From contig NZ_SNWM01000006.1 of the NCBI RefSeq assembly GCF_004362245.1, forward strand, positions 308,750-372,749: 64,000 nucleotides of DNA, read 5' to 3'. Origin of the DNA: Pedobacter duraquae. GTDB taxonomy: Bacteria > Bacteroidota > Bacteroidia > Sphingobacteriales > Sphingobacteriaceae. Positions 17,429 to 26,660 of this stretch are shown here, one piece after another; position 1 is the stretch's first letter; every line of letters begins with the position of its first letter. The notes beneath the pieces are model-generated. The model had not been told where the DNA came from. It saw only the letters and a list, made by a program, of their open reading frames with translations, and did no database searches. The position numbers and the translations under genes were made by a program.

Positions 17429-20400
17429 TTAAAAAGTAACATTCAGACCAACCGAATACACTGCAGGCACCGGATAAACACCATTGTCTGCACCACCGCC
17501 AAGGATGTTGCCGATCTGCGCCTCAGGTGTATAGCCTGTAGCTTTGGTCCATGTTTTAAGGTTTTGTCCACTCACGTAGATGCGTAATTTTTGGATCCCT
17601 GTTTTACCAAACAGGCTTGGACCAAATGTGTAACCCAGCTGTGCTGTACGGATGCGGAAATAATCTCCTGGCTCCAGATAATAGGTGCTGAACAGGTAGT
17701 TGTTACCACGTGAGTTATCCAGGATAGGCTCAACATTTGAAGTGCCACCACCAGTCCACGCATTAAGCCTGTTGCTTTCGTAATTTAAAACCGCGAAAGT
17801 AGAGGTGCGGCGTTGGGTATAAATTTTATTACCCGATACACCCTGACCTTCCAACTGCATATCAAAACCTTTATAACCCATAGTTACATTTAGTCCGTAG
17901 CTATATGGAGGGAATGGAGTTCCCAGATAAGTACGGTCTGCAGGAGAGATTACACCGTCACCATTCACATCTTCATAAGCGATATCGCCTGGAAGAGAGT
18001 TTGACATCCTGGGCATTTTGCCAAGGTCGGCTGTCGACTGGTAAATACCGGTCTGCTTGTATCCATAGAAATAGCCAATAGAATTTCCGGTTTCAGTTTT
18101 ATTGACACCACCGTTTCCAAGGATCTGGAAGTTGATGTTATCGCCAATCGAGTTAACTACGTTTTTGTTATAACTGAAATTAGGTGAAATGCTGTAAGTG
18201 AAATCACTTCCAATCTTATCGTTCCATCCAAGACTCACCTCAATACCTTTGTTGGTGATTTTACCGAGGTTTGTGAAGTACGATCTTGAATCATTAGGAA
18301 TTGGCAATGAGGTCAAGATATCTGTGGTAGTTCTGTTGTAAAAGTTTAACTGTGCTGTTACTCTGTTATCAAGTGCGCGCATATCTAAACCAAGGTCGGT
18401 ACCGTTAACAACTTCCCAGTGCAGATTTGGATCAGGAATGTAAGCAGCCTGAATAGAGCTGTATACGTTATTTCCGAATACAGCAGTTCCTGCATTTGAA
18501 ATTCCCGGGCGATACAGGTTATCGGCAAGACCATTGGCATTACCCAATTTACCCCATGCGGCTCTTAGTTTCAAGAAGTCGATACCTTTGATTGATTTAA
18601 AGAAATCTTCATCACTTACAACCCATCCCAGACCAACACTTCCGAATGTACCCCAACGGTTCTGAGGAGCAAATTTTGAGCTTCCATCTCTTCTGATGGT
18701 AGCATTCAACAGATATTTGTCCTTGTATGAATAGTTTACGCGTGCAAAGGCACCAACACTGGAGCTTTCGCTTCCTGCGCCTCCAAAATTACCAGGGTTA
18801 GAAGCATTGGCTACGTTGATATACCAGAAATCCGGGCTGTTTGGAATGTTTACCGTACTGTCGCTGCGCGATCCACTCTGGGTGGTGCTTGCACTGTAGA
18901 TAGAGGTGAAACCAACTATGGCGCTGATCTTATGTCCGCCTTCTAATGTTTTATCATAAGATAGCGTATGATCCTGTTGGAAAGAGCGGTACTCTGCTTG
19001 TTCCTGTCTTACACTTGTTCTGGCAGTCTGATCAAAGGTTGTTGTATTTGCTGCACCGTTTTCTCCGATGTTCACAAATCTGAATGGCAGTGGTGTGTAC
19101 GACCTGTTGTTATTGAATCCCAAATCTATATATCCAGTAGATCTGAAGGTAAAATCTTTCAGGAATTTTACTTCAGCAAAGATACTTCCTACTGCACGGT
19201 AACCCCCGTTAACAGATACATTGCTTCTGTTGTTGAGTGCCGCAACCGGGTTGCCCACCTGTGCACGCTGGAATGAAGGCATGCTGTAGTAAGTGTTGTC
19301 ATTAACCTGGATAGGTACAATAGGCGATGCCCATATCGCACTATTTAAGCTAACAGGTGAGGGTTGTGATGTAAACCTGAATCCTGTGATATTTCCACCA
19401 ACTTTGATATTGTTATTGAGGCTAATCTCTTCAGTCAGTCTGACAATGTATTTTTTATAGTTATCATACTTAACAACACCATCCTGATTGTTGTAACCAA
19501 TGCTCAATAGTGTACTGCTTTTTTCGCCAGTATTTGAAATACTCAATGTATTGGTATTGATGTTGGCGTTGCGTAGGATCTGATCCTGCCAGTCAGTATT
19601 CCCTGTGTAATTAGTAAAGTCAAATGGAGCAGCACTCAGGTTTGACAGCTGAGCAGAATACAGTTTCTTAAAGCCTGTTGCATCTGTTACATCGATCTTG
19701 TTTGTTACATGCTGTATACCAAACATAGTTTGGAAGTTTATAGATGTTTTTCCTCTGGCGGCCCGTTTTGTGGTAACGGCTATAACACCGTTCGCACCAC
19801 GCAGACCGTAGATCGCTATAGATGAAGGATCGCGTAGTAAGTCGATCGACTCAATATCCCCAGGGTTCAAAAAATCAATATTATCAGATAAAATACCGTC
19901 AACTACATATAGCGGATTTGCGCTATTTGTACTGTTGATACCCCTGATCCGTACTGTCGGACTTGCACCTGGTGTTCCTGAATTGACTACCGTTAAGCCG
20001 GCTACTTTACCCTGAAGAGATGAGACCGGATTTGTTGCAGGCATGCGGGCAATGTCATCGCCTTTTACGCTACTGATTGCACCTGTTACATCTCTTCTTT
20101 TTTGCGTTCCGTAACCAACTACAACAACTTGCTGAAGGTCTTGGGAGGCTGACGACATACTTACATTAATTGTTGTCTGGTTGCTAACCGGAATTTCTCT
20201 TCTTGTGTATCCGACGTAACTGAATACTAAGATGCTGTTAGCTGGTACGCTGATGGAGTATTTTCCATTGGCATCGGTCTGTGTTCCTGTTGTTGCTCCT
20301 TTAATCAATACGCTTACTGACGGCATAGCAGATTTGTCTGCGGCATCAGTTACTGTACCCTGCACGGTGATGTTCTGTGCAAAAGTGCTATTGAAAAAAA

Positions 20401-20449
20401 GTAAACATAGAAAAGTGAGGACAGAAAACTTTGTAAGGCTTCTTTTCAT
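17429..20449 (-). CDS. susC: SusC/RagA-family TonB-linked outer-membrane transporter
   Basis: 1006 residues, a normal SusC length. After the signal peptide (ending NSTFAQ) come a carboxypeptidase-regulatory-like domain (VQGTVTDAADKSAMPSVSV), the SusC plug signature VVVGYGTQKRRDVTGAISSV, VRIRGINSTNSANPLYVVDG and GLRGANGVIAVTTK, and a 22-strand barrel ending in LNVTF. No STN domain is present, so control is probably through the upstream regulator and not a FecR. It imports the oligosaccharides released by the surface glucanase. Confidence 0.96.
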   Translation of the reverse strand: MKRSLTKFSVLTFLCLLFFNSTFAQNITVQGTVTDAADKSAMPSVSVLIKGATTGTQTDANGKYSISVPANSILVFSYVGYTRREIPVSNQTTINVSMSSASQDLQQVVVVGYGTQKRRDVTGAISSVKGDDIARMPATNPVSSLQGKVAGLTVVNSGTPGASPTVRIRGINSTNSANPLYVVDGILSDNIDFLNPGDIESIDLLRDPSSIAIYGLRGANGVIAVTTKRAARGKTSINFQTMFGIQHVTNKIDVTDATGFKKLYSAQLSNLSAAPFDFTNYTGNTDWQDQILRNANINTNTLSISNTGEKSSTLLSIGYNNQDGVVKYDNYKKYIVRLTEEISLNNNIKVGGNITGFRFTSQPSPVSLNSAIWASPIVPIQVNDNTYYSMPSFQRAQVGNPVAALNNRSNVSVNGGYRAVGSIFAEVKFLKDFTFRSTGYIDLGFNNNRSYTPLPFRFVNIGENGAANTTTFDQTARTSVRQEQAEYRSFQQDHTLSYDKTLEGGHKISAIVGFTSIYSASTTQSGSRSDSTVNIPNSPDFWYINVANASNPGNFGGAGSESSSVGAFARVNYSYKDKYLLNATIRRDGSSKFAPQNRWGTFGSVGLGWVVSDEDFFKSIKGIDFLKLRAAWGKLGNANGLADNLYRPGISNAGTAVFGNNVYSSIQAAYIPDPNLHWEVVNGTDLGLDMRALDNRVTAQLNFYNRTTTDILTSLPIPNDSRSYFTNLGKITNKGIEVSLGWNDKIGSDFTYSISPNFSYNKNVVNSIGDNINFQILGNGGVNKTETGNSIGYFYGYKQTGIYQSTADLGKMPRMSNSLPGDIAYEDVNGDGVISPADRTYLGTPFPPYSYGLNVTMGYKGFDMQLEGQGVSGNKIYTQRRTSTFAVLNYESNRLNAWTGGGTSNVEPILDNSRGNNYLFSTYYLEPGDYFRIRTAQLGYTFGPSLFGKTGIQKLRIYVSGQNLKTWTKATGYTPEAQIGNILGGGADNGVYPVPAVYSVGLNVTF

Positions 20450-20700
20450 ACTTGTTTAATTTGGTTTTTAATTGTGGTATAAATCTCAGACACTATTATC
20501 GCCTTTACAAAAAATGTACCTCAACATTATTACATCAATGTTGCTGTGTGTACTATTTACAAGATTGCTTTTTGGAGATTTTTTTAACCAAAAACGAGCT
20601 TCTTAATTGATTGAAGGCATGTTTACAGGAGAATCAAAAAGTAGTATTTTTTTGATTTGTGTGTGGCAAATTCAGGGCTATGAGAGGTAATGATGTAGTG

Positions 20701-23589
20701 CTAAAGGCCCAAAAGGAACTCTACAAGATTCATGTCATGGGGCACATTTAGCTTTTTTCGGAGTCTATAACGCCTAATTTCAACACCTCTAAGAGAAATG
20801 TTTAGTAACGATGCCATTTCCTTACTGCTCATATTCATGTGCAGATAAGCACATAATTTGAGGTCGTTTGGAACAAGATCCGGATGCTGTGCCTTAAGTT
20901 TTTTGAAGAAACTTTCATGTGCCTCATTGAAGCTGCTCTCGAAAAGATTCCAGTCGCGCTCATCATTCATACCTTCGGTAATCACACCCTGGATTTTTCT
21001 GAGTTGATCTTCTGATAAACGCTTACCATTCTCGTCCTTAAGTTTTGTGATCTCCTGACTGAGCTTTTGGAGTAGCTCATTTTTGTAGACCAGGCTCATG
21101 GCTGAGTTGGACAGTTCGCGGTTCTTGCCTGCCAGCTCTGCCTGGAGCTTTTCTGTTTGTAACCGGATGATTTGTTTTTCTGTAGCTTCAGCCTCCCTTT
21201 TGAGAAAAGCTTCTTTTTCTACCTGCAGTTTCGCAGTAATCTTTTGCTGATCTTTTAGCAATTTTTTCTGATACAGTTTATTAAGCATCACAGCGAGTAC
21301 AATAATCAGGATCACATAGCATGCCAGTGCCCAATTGTTAGCGTAGAAAGGGGGCAATACCTGAAATTCGAGCACAGTAGTTTTAGTGTTCAGTCCGCCA
21401 TTTACAGATGCACGAACCAGGAATTTATATTTTCCGGCACTCAGGTTGGTAAAATCTTTTTGTGATGCGTTACTCCAGTCTGACCAGTTTTTGGAATATC
21501 CTTCCAGGTAATATTGGTATTTTATTGTCGCTTGCCTGTAATAGGGCAGGGCATATGAAACGCGAATGTTGTTCCTGCTAAATGGAATCTCGATACCTTC
21601 ATCATATCCGTTTTCGGCGATGAGCTTATAGGTGTCTGTTAAATCGTAGATGTTTCTGATCAATACTGAAGGGAGCTGTGCTTTAATATCTGCTTTTGCG
21701 CCCGCCGAAGCATTGTACACTACAAAACCGTCGTCTACACTGATTAATGAAATCTGGTCGTTAATGCGACTGATGTTTTCATAATACTGTACCATCCTTC
21801 CATCTAGTACGCTAAACAGGTTAGATTCGATCTTACTCTTCCATGGAACAGAAAAGTCAGCAAGGCCCATCTTGCCATGGTTGATAAACCAATACTTTTT
21901 ATTTCCCGCGGGAATTATTTTATTGGAAGTAGCAAAGGCGCCAAGCTCCTTATTAAGGGTGTTGTATTTGCTAAATCGATTGCTGATTTCATCATAGCTG
22001 TAGAAGCCCTCGTCGGAACTGAAGACGAGCTTGTTTTCGAAAGTGAAAACATTGATGTTGTAAGCGCCTGGGAGTCCGTTTTTCTCATCCAGATAAGTGG
22101 AGGAAATAACTTTTTTGAAATCAGCGCTTAGCGTAAGCCTGTATAAGCCTTTGTAAGCATGGCTCACCCAGATATCCCCTCTGGAGTCTTGCTCTACATA
22201 CCGGGAAGGCTCTCCAAAATTTTCAATCTTGGTGTAGAACTTCCATACACCTGAAGCATCCTTTTTGAAAAGCGAGAGGCCGTTATAGGTTCCCTGAATT
22301 AAATAATTGGGATTGCTGTTTAACTTTTTAATTGTCCAGCCGCCATTCACTGATGATATCTTTTCCAGCTGATCACCCGTCACCCTGAAAGTTCCTTCAT
22401 TATGGCCACAAAGCAACTGTCCGTCAATTTCACTTAAGTCCCATACCTGTCCCTGAGAATTGGGAATCAACCGGAAGTAAAAGGAACTCCCATTTTGGGG
22501 CATCCATTTGCTGTAGAACAACCCCTGATTGGTGCCGAGGTAGATATTGTCTTTAAATATGAGGCTGGAATATACGGTGCCGAACTGGCCCACCTTATCA
22601 AAATAAAAATATAGGGGCGAATTGAGTTCAATGCGGTCAATACCATTATCAAGGCCTGCCCACAGATTTTGATCCTGATCAGCAAAAAGGCTCAGTACTG
22701 TATTGTTCTGAAGTCCGCTGGCCTTATTAATTCGCTGCACTACATTGCCATTTTCATCAATAATGATGAGTCCATTCAGAATTGTACCATAGGCATAGTA
22801 TTTCCCCAGTACTTTGGCGCCGTTGTTAAGCTGGAAGGTTTTCAGGAATTCATCTGCAGGGGTGTTAAAAGGGCGGTATCCTGCACCATCGTAGCGCATT
22901 AATCCATTCTTACTGGTGCCGATGAGTAACTCTCCATTTTTATAGGGCAGGATGGATAATACGCCCGCAGGGAGGAGCGATCCATCATTTTTTAGTGGTT
23001 CCAGGTGGGTTCCCTTAAGCTCATACAGTCCCTTGCCAAGCACTTCGATCAGGAATCTGTTGCCTACCTGATGGAGAAATAGAAAGGCACCAGGTCTTTC
23101 TGCTATGGTGATCTTTTTATCCTGATAAATATAAATGGTGGAGAAAGACTGAAAAATGGTTTTCTTACCGTCCGTGTAGATCTTCCAGATCTCGTTATTT
23201 AATGTAAGCGGCTTAGGGATCAGCGACGTAAGTGAGGTATACACCATACGCCGGTTTTTAGTGCTCCAATAGCCGAATTCGCCAAATCCACCGGTATAAA
23301 TGATGCCTGAAGGATCCGCAGCTACCGAGCGGACAATCTGCCTGTTGGGCATTTCATACTGCTGCCAGTATTTGCCATCATAACTCAGCAGTCCACGGGC
23401 ATTTCCAAAATACATCACACCCTTTTTATCGCGGGCAACAGACCAGTTTTGATTGCCTGAAAGGTATGCCGATTTCGCGTAATTCTGGATATAGGGAACA
23501 CCAATGCTCTTCAGTTCATCGGCCCTGGAATATCCGCTGGAAAGCAAAAATACTAATAACAGAATAGCGTATTTCAAAGATGCTTTCAT
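20701..23589 (-). CDS. Membrane-spanning PUL regulator: beta-propeller sensor, Y_Y_Y domain, LuxR-type HTH
   Basis: 962 residues. After a signal peptide (ending YSRA) there is a long periplasmic sensor of two-component-regulator propeller repeats (for example SVARDKKGVMYFGNARGLLS and SLFADQDQNLWAGLDNGIDR). A Y_Y_Y Ig-like domain follows (YQYYLEGYSKNWSDWSNA), one membrane span at about 750-772, a coiled coil, and a C-terminal LuxR/GerE-like HTH (SSKEMASLLNISLRGVEIRR). There is no histidine kinase, receiver or AraC domain, so this is not a full hybrid two-component system. By position, 251 nt upstream of susC, it should sense the glycan fragment and switch on the PUL. Confidence 0.9.
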   Translation of the reverse strand: MKASLKYAILLLVFLLSSGYSRADELKSIGVPYIQNYAKSAYLSGNQNWSVARDKKGVMYFGNARGLLSYDGKYWQQYEMPNRQIVRSVAADPSGIIYTGGFGEFGYWSTKNRRMVYTSLTSLIPKPLTLNNEIWKIYTDGKKTIFQSFSTIYIYQDKKITIAERPGAFLFLHQVGNRFLIEVLGKGLYELKGTHLEPLKNDGSLLPAGVLSILPYKNGELLIGTSKNGLMRYDGAGYRPFNTPADEFLKTFQLNNGAKVLGKYYAYGTILNGLIIIDENGNVVQRINKASGLQNNTVLSLFADQDQNLWAGLDNGIDRIELNSPLYFYFDKVGQFGTVYSSLIFKDNIYLGTNQGLFYSKWMPQNGSSFYFRLIPNSQGQVWDLSEIDGQLLCGHNEGTFRVTGDQLEKISSVNGGWTIKKLNSNPNYLIQGTYNGLSLFKKDASGVWKFYTKIENFGEPSRYVEQDSRGDIWVSHAYKGLYRLTLSADFKKVISSTYLDEKNGLPGAYNINVFTFENKLVFSSDEGFYSYDEISNRFSKYNTLNKELGAFATSNKIIPAGNKKYWFINHGKMGLADFSVPWKSKIESNLFSVLDGRMVQYYENISRINDQISLISVDDGFVVYNASAGAKADIKAQLPSVLIRNIYDLTDTYKLIAENGYDEGIEIPFSRNNIRVSYALPYYRQATIKYQYYLEGYSKNWSDWSNASQKDFTNLSAGKYKFLVRASVNGGLNTKTTVLEFQVLPPFYANNWALACYVILIIVLAVMLNKLYQKKLLKDQQKITAKLQVEKEAFLKREAEATEKQIIRLQTEKLQAELAGKNRELSNSAMSLVYKNELLQKLSQEITKLKDENGKRLSEDQLRKIQGVITEGMNDERDWNLFESSFNEAHESFFKKLKAQHPDLVPNDLKLCAYLHMNMSSKEMASLLNISLRGVEIRRYRLRKKLNVPHDMNLVEFLLGL

Positions 23590-23615
23590 GGATAGTCCAG
23601 GGTATCGATTTTTAA

Positions 23616-25931
23616 TTATTTGGTTAACGTAAATTTAGCTGTGCTTACATCTCTGGAGTTTGACCCAACATAGACATTGAAATCGCCGGGCTCAGCAACA
23701 AATTGTAACGCGGCATTATAGAACTTCAGGTCGTTAACACCAATATTGAACGTAACGGTTTTAGTCTCGCCTTTTTTAAGGAAGATCTTCTTAAATCCTT
23801 TCAATTCCTTTACCGGGCGGGTAATAGATCCGTAGATATCCTGGATGTACAACTGTACAACTTCTTCGCCATCATATTGTCCGGTATTCGTAACCGTAAC
23901 TGTTGCCTGCAACTTCCCGTTCGGATTGATGCTTTTAGTACTCAGCGTTACCGGGGTAAACTGAAAGCTGGTATAGCTCAAGCCAAAGCCAAATGGATAA
24001 AGCGGGTCGTTAGGACTATCTATATAACGTGACTTATAGCGGTCGGCAATATTTCCCTCGTAAGGGCGACCAGTACTTTTATGGTTGTAGTAAATTGGAA
24101 TCTGACCAACATTACGTGGAAACGTTGTTGTAAGTTTACCTGCAGGATTGTAGTTGCCTACAAGCACCTCGGCGATGGCGTTTCCTGCCTCTGTACCTGC
24201 AAACCAGGTTTCCAGGATGCCTGTTACATTGTCATTTTCCCATTCCAATGTAAGCGGTCTGCTATTCATTAATACCAGAACCACAGGTTTTCCTGTTGCA
24301 GTTAAGGCTTTAAGTAATGTTTTCTGATTAGGCAATAGATCCAGGTTGGTACGACTCGTAGCTTCGCCACCCATAAATGCACTTTCGCCAAGTACTACCA
24401 CGGCGACATCAGCTTTTTTTGCCGCAGCTACAGCGTCATCAATTAATTTTTGTGGTGATTTTGCATCCGTTTCTATCGTTGCGCCATATCCTATAATTAG
24501 TTTTAAGAGCGCCGGATCGTCAATCAGGTTTGCACCTTTTGTATAGGTGATGTCCATCTGAGGCGCGATGCGTCTCAAACCTTCGTAAACGGTAACGGCA
24601 TCCTTGCCATCGCCGGCAGCACTCCAGGTTCCGATCATTTCTTTCTTGTTATCTGCCAGTGGGCCGATCAGCGCAATCTTAGCATTTCTTTTCAAAGGCA
24701 ATACCTGGTTGTCATTTTTTAACAATACCAGGGATGACTGAGCCACAACTTTAGCGTCAAGTCTGTTGTTTGGTGACAGGATTTCTTTGGCGGCTCTTTC
24801 TTCGCTGATGTATTTATAAGGGTCAGCAAATAAGCCCATCTTATATTTAACTTCCAGTATTCTGCGACAAGCCAGGTCTATCGTAGACTGGCTAATCTTC
24901 TTTTCTTTTAATGATGATTTTAAGGTGCCTAAAAAACCTTCGCCAACCATATCCATGTCTGTTCCTGCATCCAGGGCGCGTGCGCTCACAGTTTGCAGAT
25001 TGCCAAAACCATGGCTTACCATCTCATTGATTCCGGTGTAATCGCTCACCACGAAACCCTTGAAACCCCATTGCTTGCGCAGCAAGTCGGTCAATAGCCA
25101 CTTATTTGCTGTAGCAGGCGTACCATTGATATCGTTAAATGAGGCCATAGCAGATTGTGCACCTGCATCTACCGCAGCCTTGTAAGGAGCGAGGTAATCG
25201 TTATACATCTTGATCAGACTCATATCTGTACTGTTATAATCCCTGCCAGCTTCGGCAGCGCCATACAACGCAAAGTGCTTGATACATGCCAGGATCGCAT
25301 CTTTATTGCCCAGGCTATTGGTCTGGTAGCCCATCACCATAGCTTTGGCTACCAAAGATCCCAGATATGGGTCTTCACCAGCGCCTTCGGATATTCTGCC
25401 CCAGCGAGGATCTCTGGCAATATCCACCATCGGCGAGAAAGTCCAGTTTAATCCGTCAGCACTGGCTTCCCTTGCTGCAACGCGTGCGCTTTTTTCAATC
25501 AGACTCATATCCCAGGTTGCACTTAAACCAAGGGGGATAGGGAAAATTGTCTTGTGACCGTGGATTACATCGTAACCAAAAAGTAAAGGGATTTTTAGCC
25601 TGGACTTCTGCACAGCAAGGTCTTGCAATTTGCGTACAGCGGCAGGTGTATACGTGTTGAAAACGCCACCAACAAGGCCCTTCTCGATTTTTTGATCTAC
25701 ACCCTGACTTAATATCGGTCCGGTAACATCAAAGCCTACTGAGGGGAGGTTAAGCTGACCGATTTTTTCATCAATCGTCATCTTCGCCATCAGATTCTTC
25801 ACAAAAGCGTTCATCTTCTGGTCGGCCGCAGAAACCGTTACCGGTCTCATTAGCGTTCTTTTTTGTTGGGCATGCGCTGGCAGGGCACAGCACAAAGCCA
25901 GAGAAATGGATAGTGTATACAGGTTTCTCAT
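23616..25931 (-). CDS. GH3 beta-glucosidase (BglX-like), PUL copy 2
   Basis: 771 residues with signal peptide ending PAHAQ. Same architecture as the GH3 at 9.5 kb and clearly paralogous along its whole length: KHF at 218-220, nucleophile Asp297 in GFVVSDY, sandwich domain LIGPLADNKKEMIGTWSAAG and fibronectin-III-like end VQLYIQDIYGSITRPVKELK. It ends 26 nt upstream of the regulator gene, so this enzyme and the GDSL hydrolase are likely transcribed with the regulator and made at basal level. That could supply the inducing fragment; this last point is inference. Confidence 0.94.
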   Translation of the reverse strand: MRNLYTLSISLALCCALPAHAQQKRTLMRPVTVSAADQKMNAFVKNLMAKMTIDEKIGQLNLPSVGFDVTGPILSQGVDQKIEKGLVGGVFNTYTPAAVRKLQDLAVQKSRLKIPLLFGYDVIHGHKTIFPIPLGLSATWDMSLIEKSARVAAREASADGLNWTFSPMVDIARDPRWGRISEGAGEDPYLGSLVAKAMVMGYQTNSLGNKDAILACIKHFALYGAAEAGRDYNSTDMSLIKMYNDYLAPYKAAVDAGAQSAMASFNDINGTPATANKWLLTDLLRKQWGFKGFVVSDYTGINEMVSHGFGNLQTVSARALDAGTDMDMVGEGFLGTLKSSLKEKKISQSTIDLACRRILEVKYKMGLFADPYKYISEERAAKEILSPNNRLDAKVVAQSSLVLLKNDNQVLPLKRNAKIALIGPLADNKKEMIGTWSAAGDGKDAVTVYEGLRRIAPQMDITYTKGANLIDDPALLKLIIGYGATIETDAKSPQKLIDDAVAAAKKADVAVVVLGESAFMGGEATSRTNLDLLPNQKTLLKALTATGKPVVLVLMNSRPLTLEWENDNVTGILETWFAGTEAGNAIAEVLVGNYNPAGKLTTTFPRNVGQIPIYYNHKSTGRPYEGNIADRYKSRYIDSPNDPLYPFGFGLSYTSFQFTPVTLSTKSINPNGKLQATVTVTNTGQYDGEEVVQLYIQDIYGSITRPVKELKGFKKIFLKKGETKTVTFNIGVNDLKFYNAALQFVAEPGDFNVYVGSNSRDVSTAKFTLTK

Positions 25932-25936
25932 GGTGG

Positions 25937-26614
25937 TTATGGTTTAAGAAGTAGAGGTTTCAATGCTGTTTCCCAGATGGCATAACCAGCAGGCTTAAGG
26001 TGGAGCATATCTGATTCAAAGAGCTCAGGACGTGTGGCCCCCTTGCTGTCCAGCATTTTTGCATTTACATCCAGATACGTCGTGTGGTCAACGCTCTTCA
26101 GATATTTTTTGATGAGCTTATTTGCTGATAATACGACGTCCGTAAATTCTACACGCGATGGAGATTGTTTGATCGACATGAAGACAATCGGTACATTCGG
26201 CATGCCTGTTCTAATGTTGGTTACGAGTTTCTGCAACCTTGAAAGTGTTTCTTCGGCACTGATCTTATCTACTGCGATATCGTTTTCTCCGCTATAGATA
26301 ACAACCTGTCTTGGCTGATACGTAAATACAAGCTCATTAACATAGTCTGCCGCCTGCGCCAGGGTTGAACCGCCGAAGCCCCGGTTGATTACATTGTACG
26401 ACTTAAATGTGGTTTCAGCATCCGTCCATTTGCGGATAGATGAACTGCCAAGGAATACAATGCCGTGTGTTGCCGGCATCGAAAGGCTGTCTTTATGCTT
26501 GAAATTTTGAATTTCATTCCAGAAGGGACGCGTAGCCTGAGCAGAGCTCAGGTTATGGACACCCAATAAAATAGTTACGCTTAAGGCAATCTTTAGAAAA
26601 ATACTTCGTCTCAT
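25937..26614 (-). CDS. Secreted SGNH/GDSL-family hydrolase
   Basis: 225 residues with an N-terminal signal (MRRSIFLKIALSVTILLGVH, cleaved after LSSAQ). Block I is IVFLGSSSIRKW with the likely nucleophile Ser58. Block II has GFGGSTLAQA, block III YSGENDIA and block V DMLHLKP, giving Asp202 and His205, so the SGNH set is complete. It is 5 nt before the GH3 gene, so it belongs to the same transcript. It probably removes acyl groups from glycan fragments, but the substrate is unknown. Confidence 0.88.
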   Translation of the reverse strand: MRRSIFLKIALSVTILLGVHNLSSAQATRPFWNEIQNFKHKDSLSMPATHGIVFLGSSSIRKWTDAETTFKSYNVINRGFGGSTLAQAADYVNELVFTYQPRQVVIYSGENDIAVDKISAEETLSRLQKLVTNIRTGMPNVPIVFMSIKQSPSRVEFTDVVLSANKLIKKYLKSVDHTTYLDVNAKMLDSKGATRPELFESDMLHLKPAGYAIWETALKPLLLKP

Positions 26615-26660
26615 ACTGTTTTTTGGTTTGCAGTACGAAGATAGTATTTCGCAAGTATAA

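Noticed and set aside
7262..26614. PUL for alpha-mannan because of the GH125 gene
   Set aside because: No GH76, GH92, GH38 or GH99 partner is present, while GH144 and GH3 dominate; kept only as an oddity.
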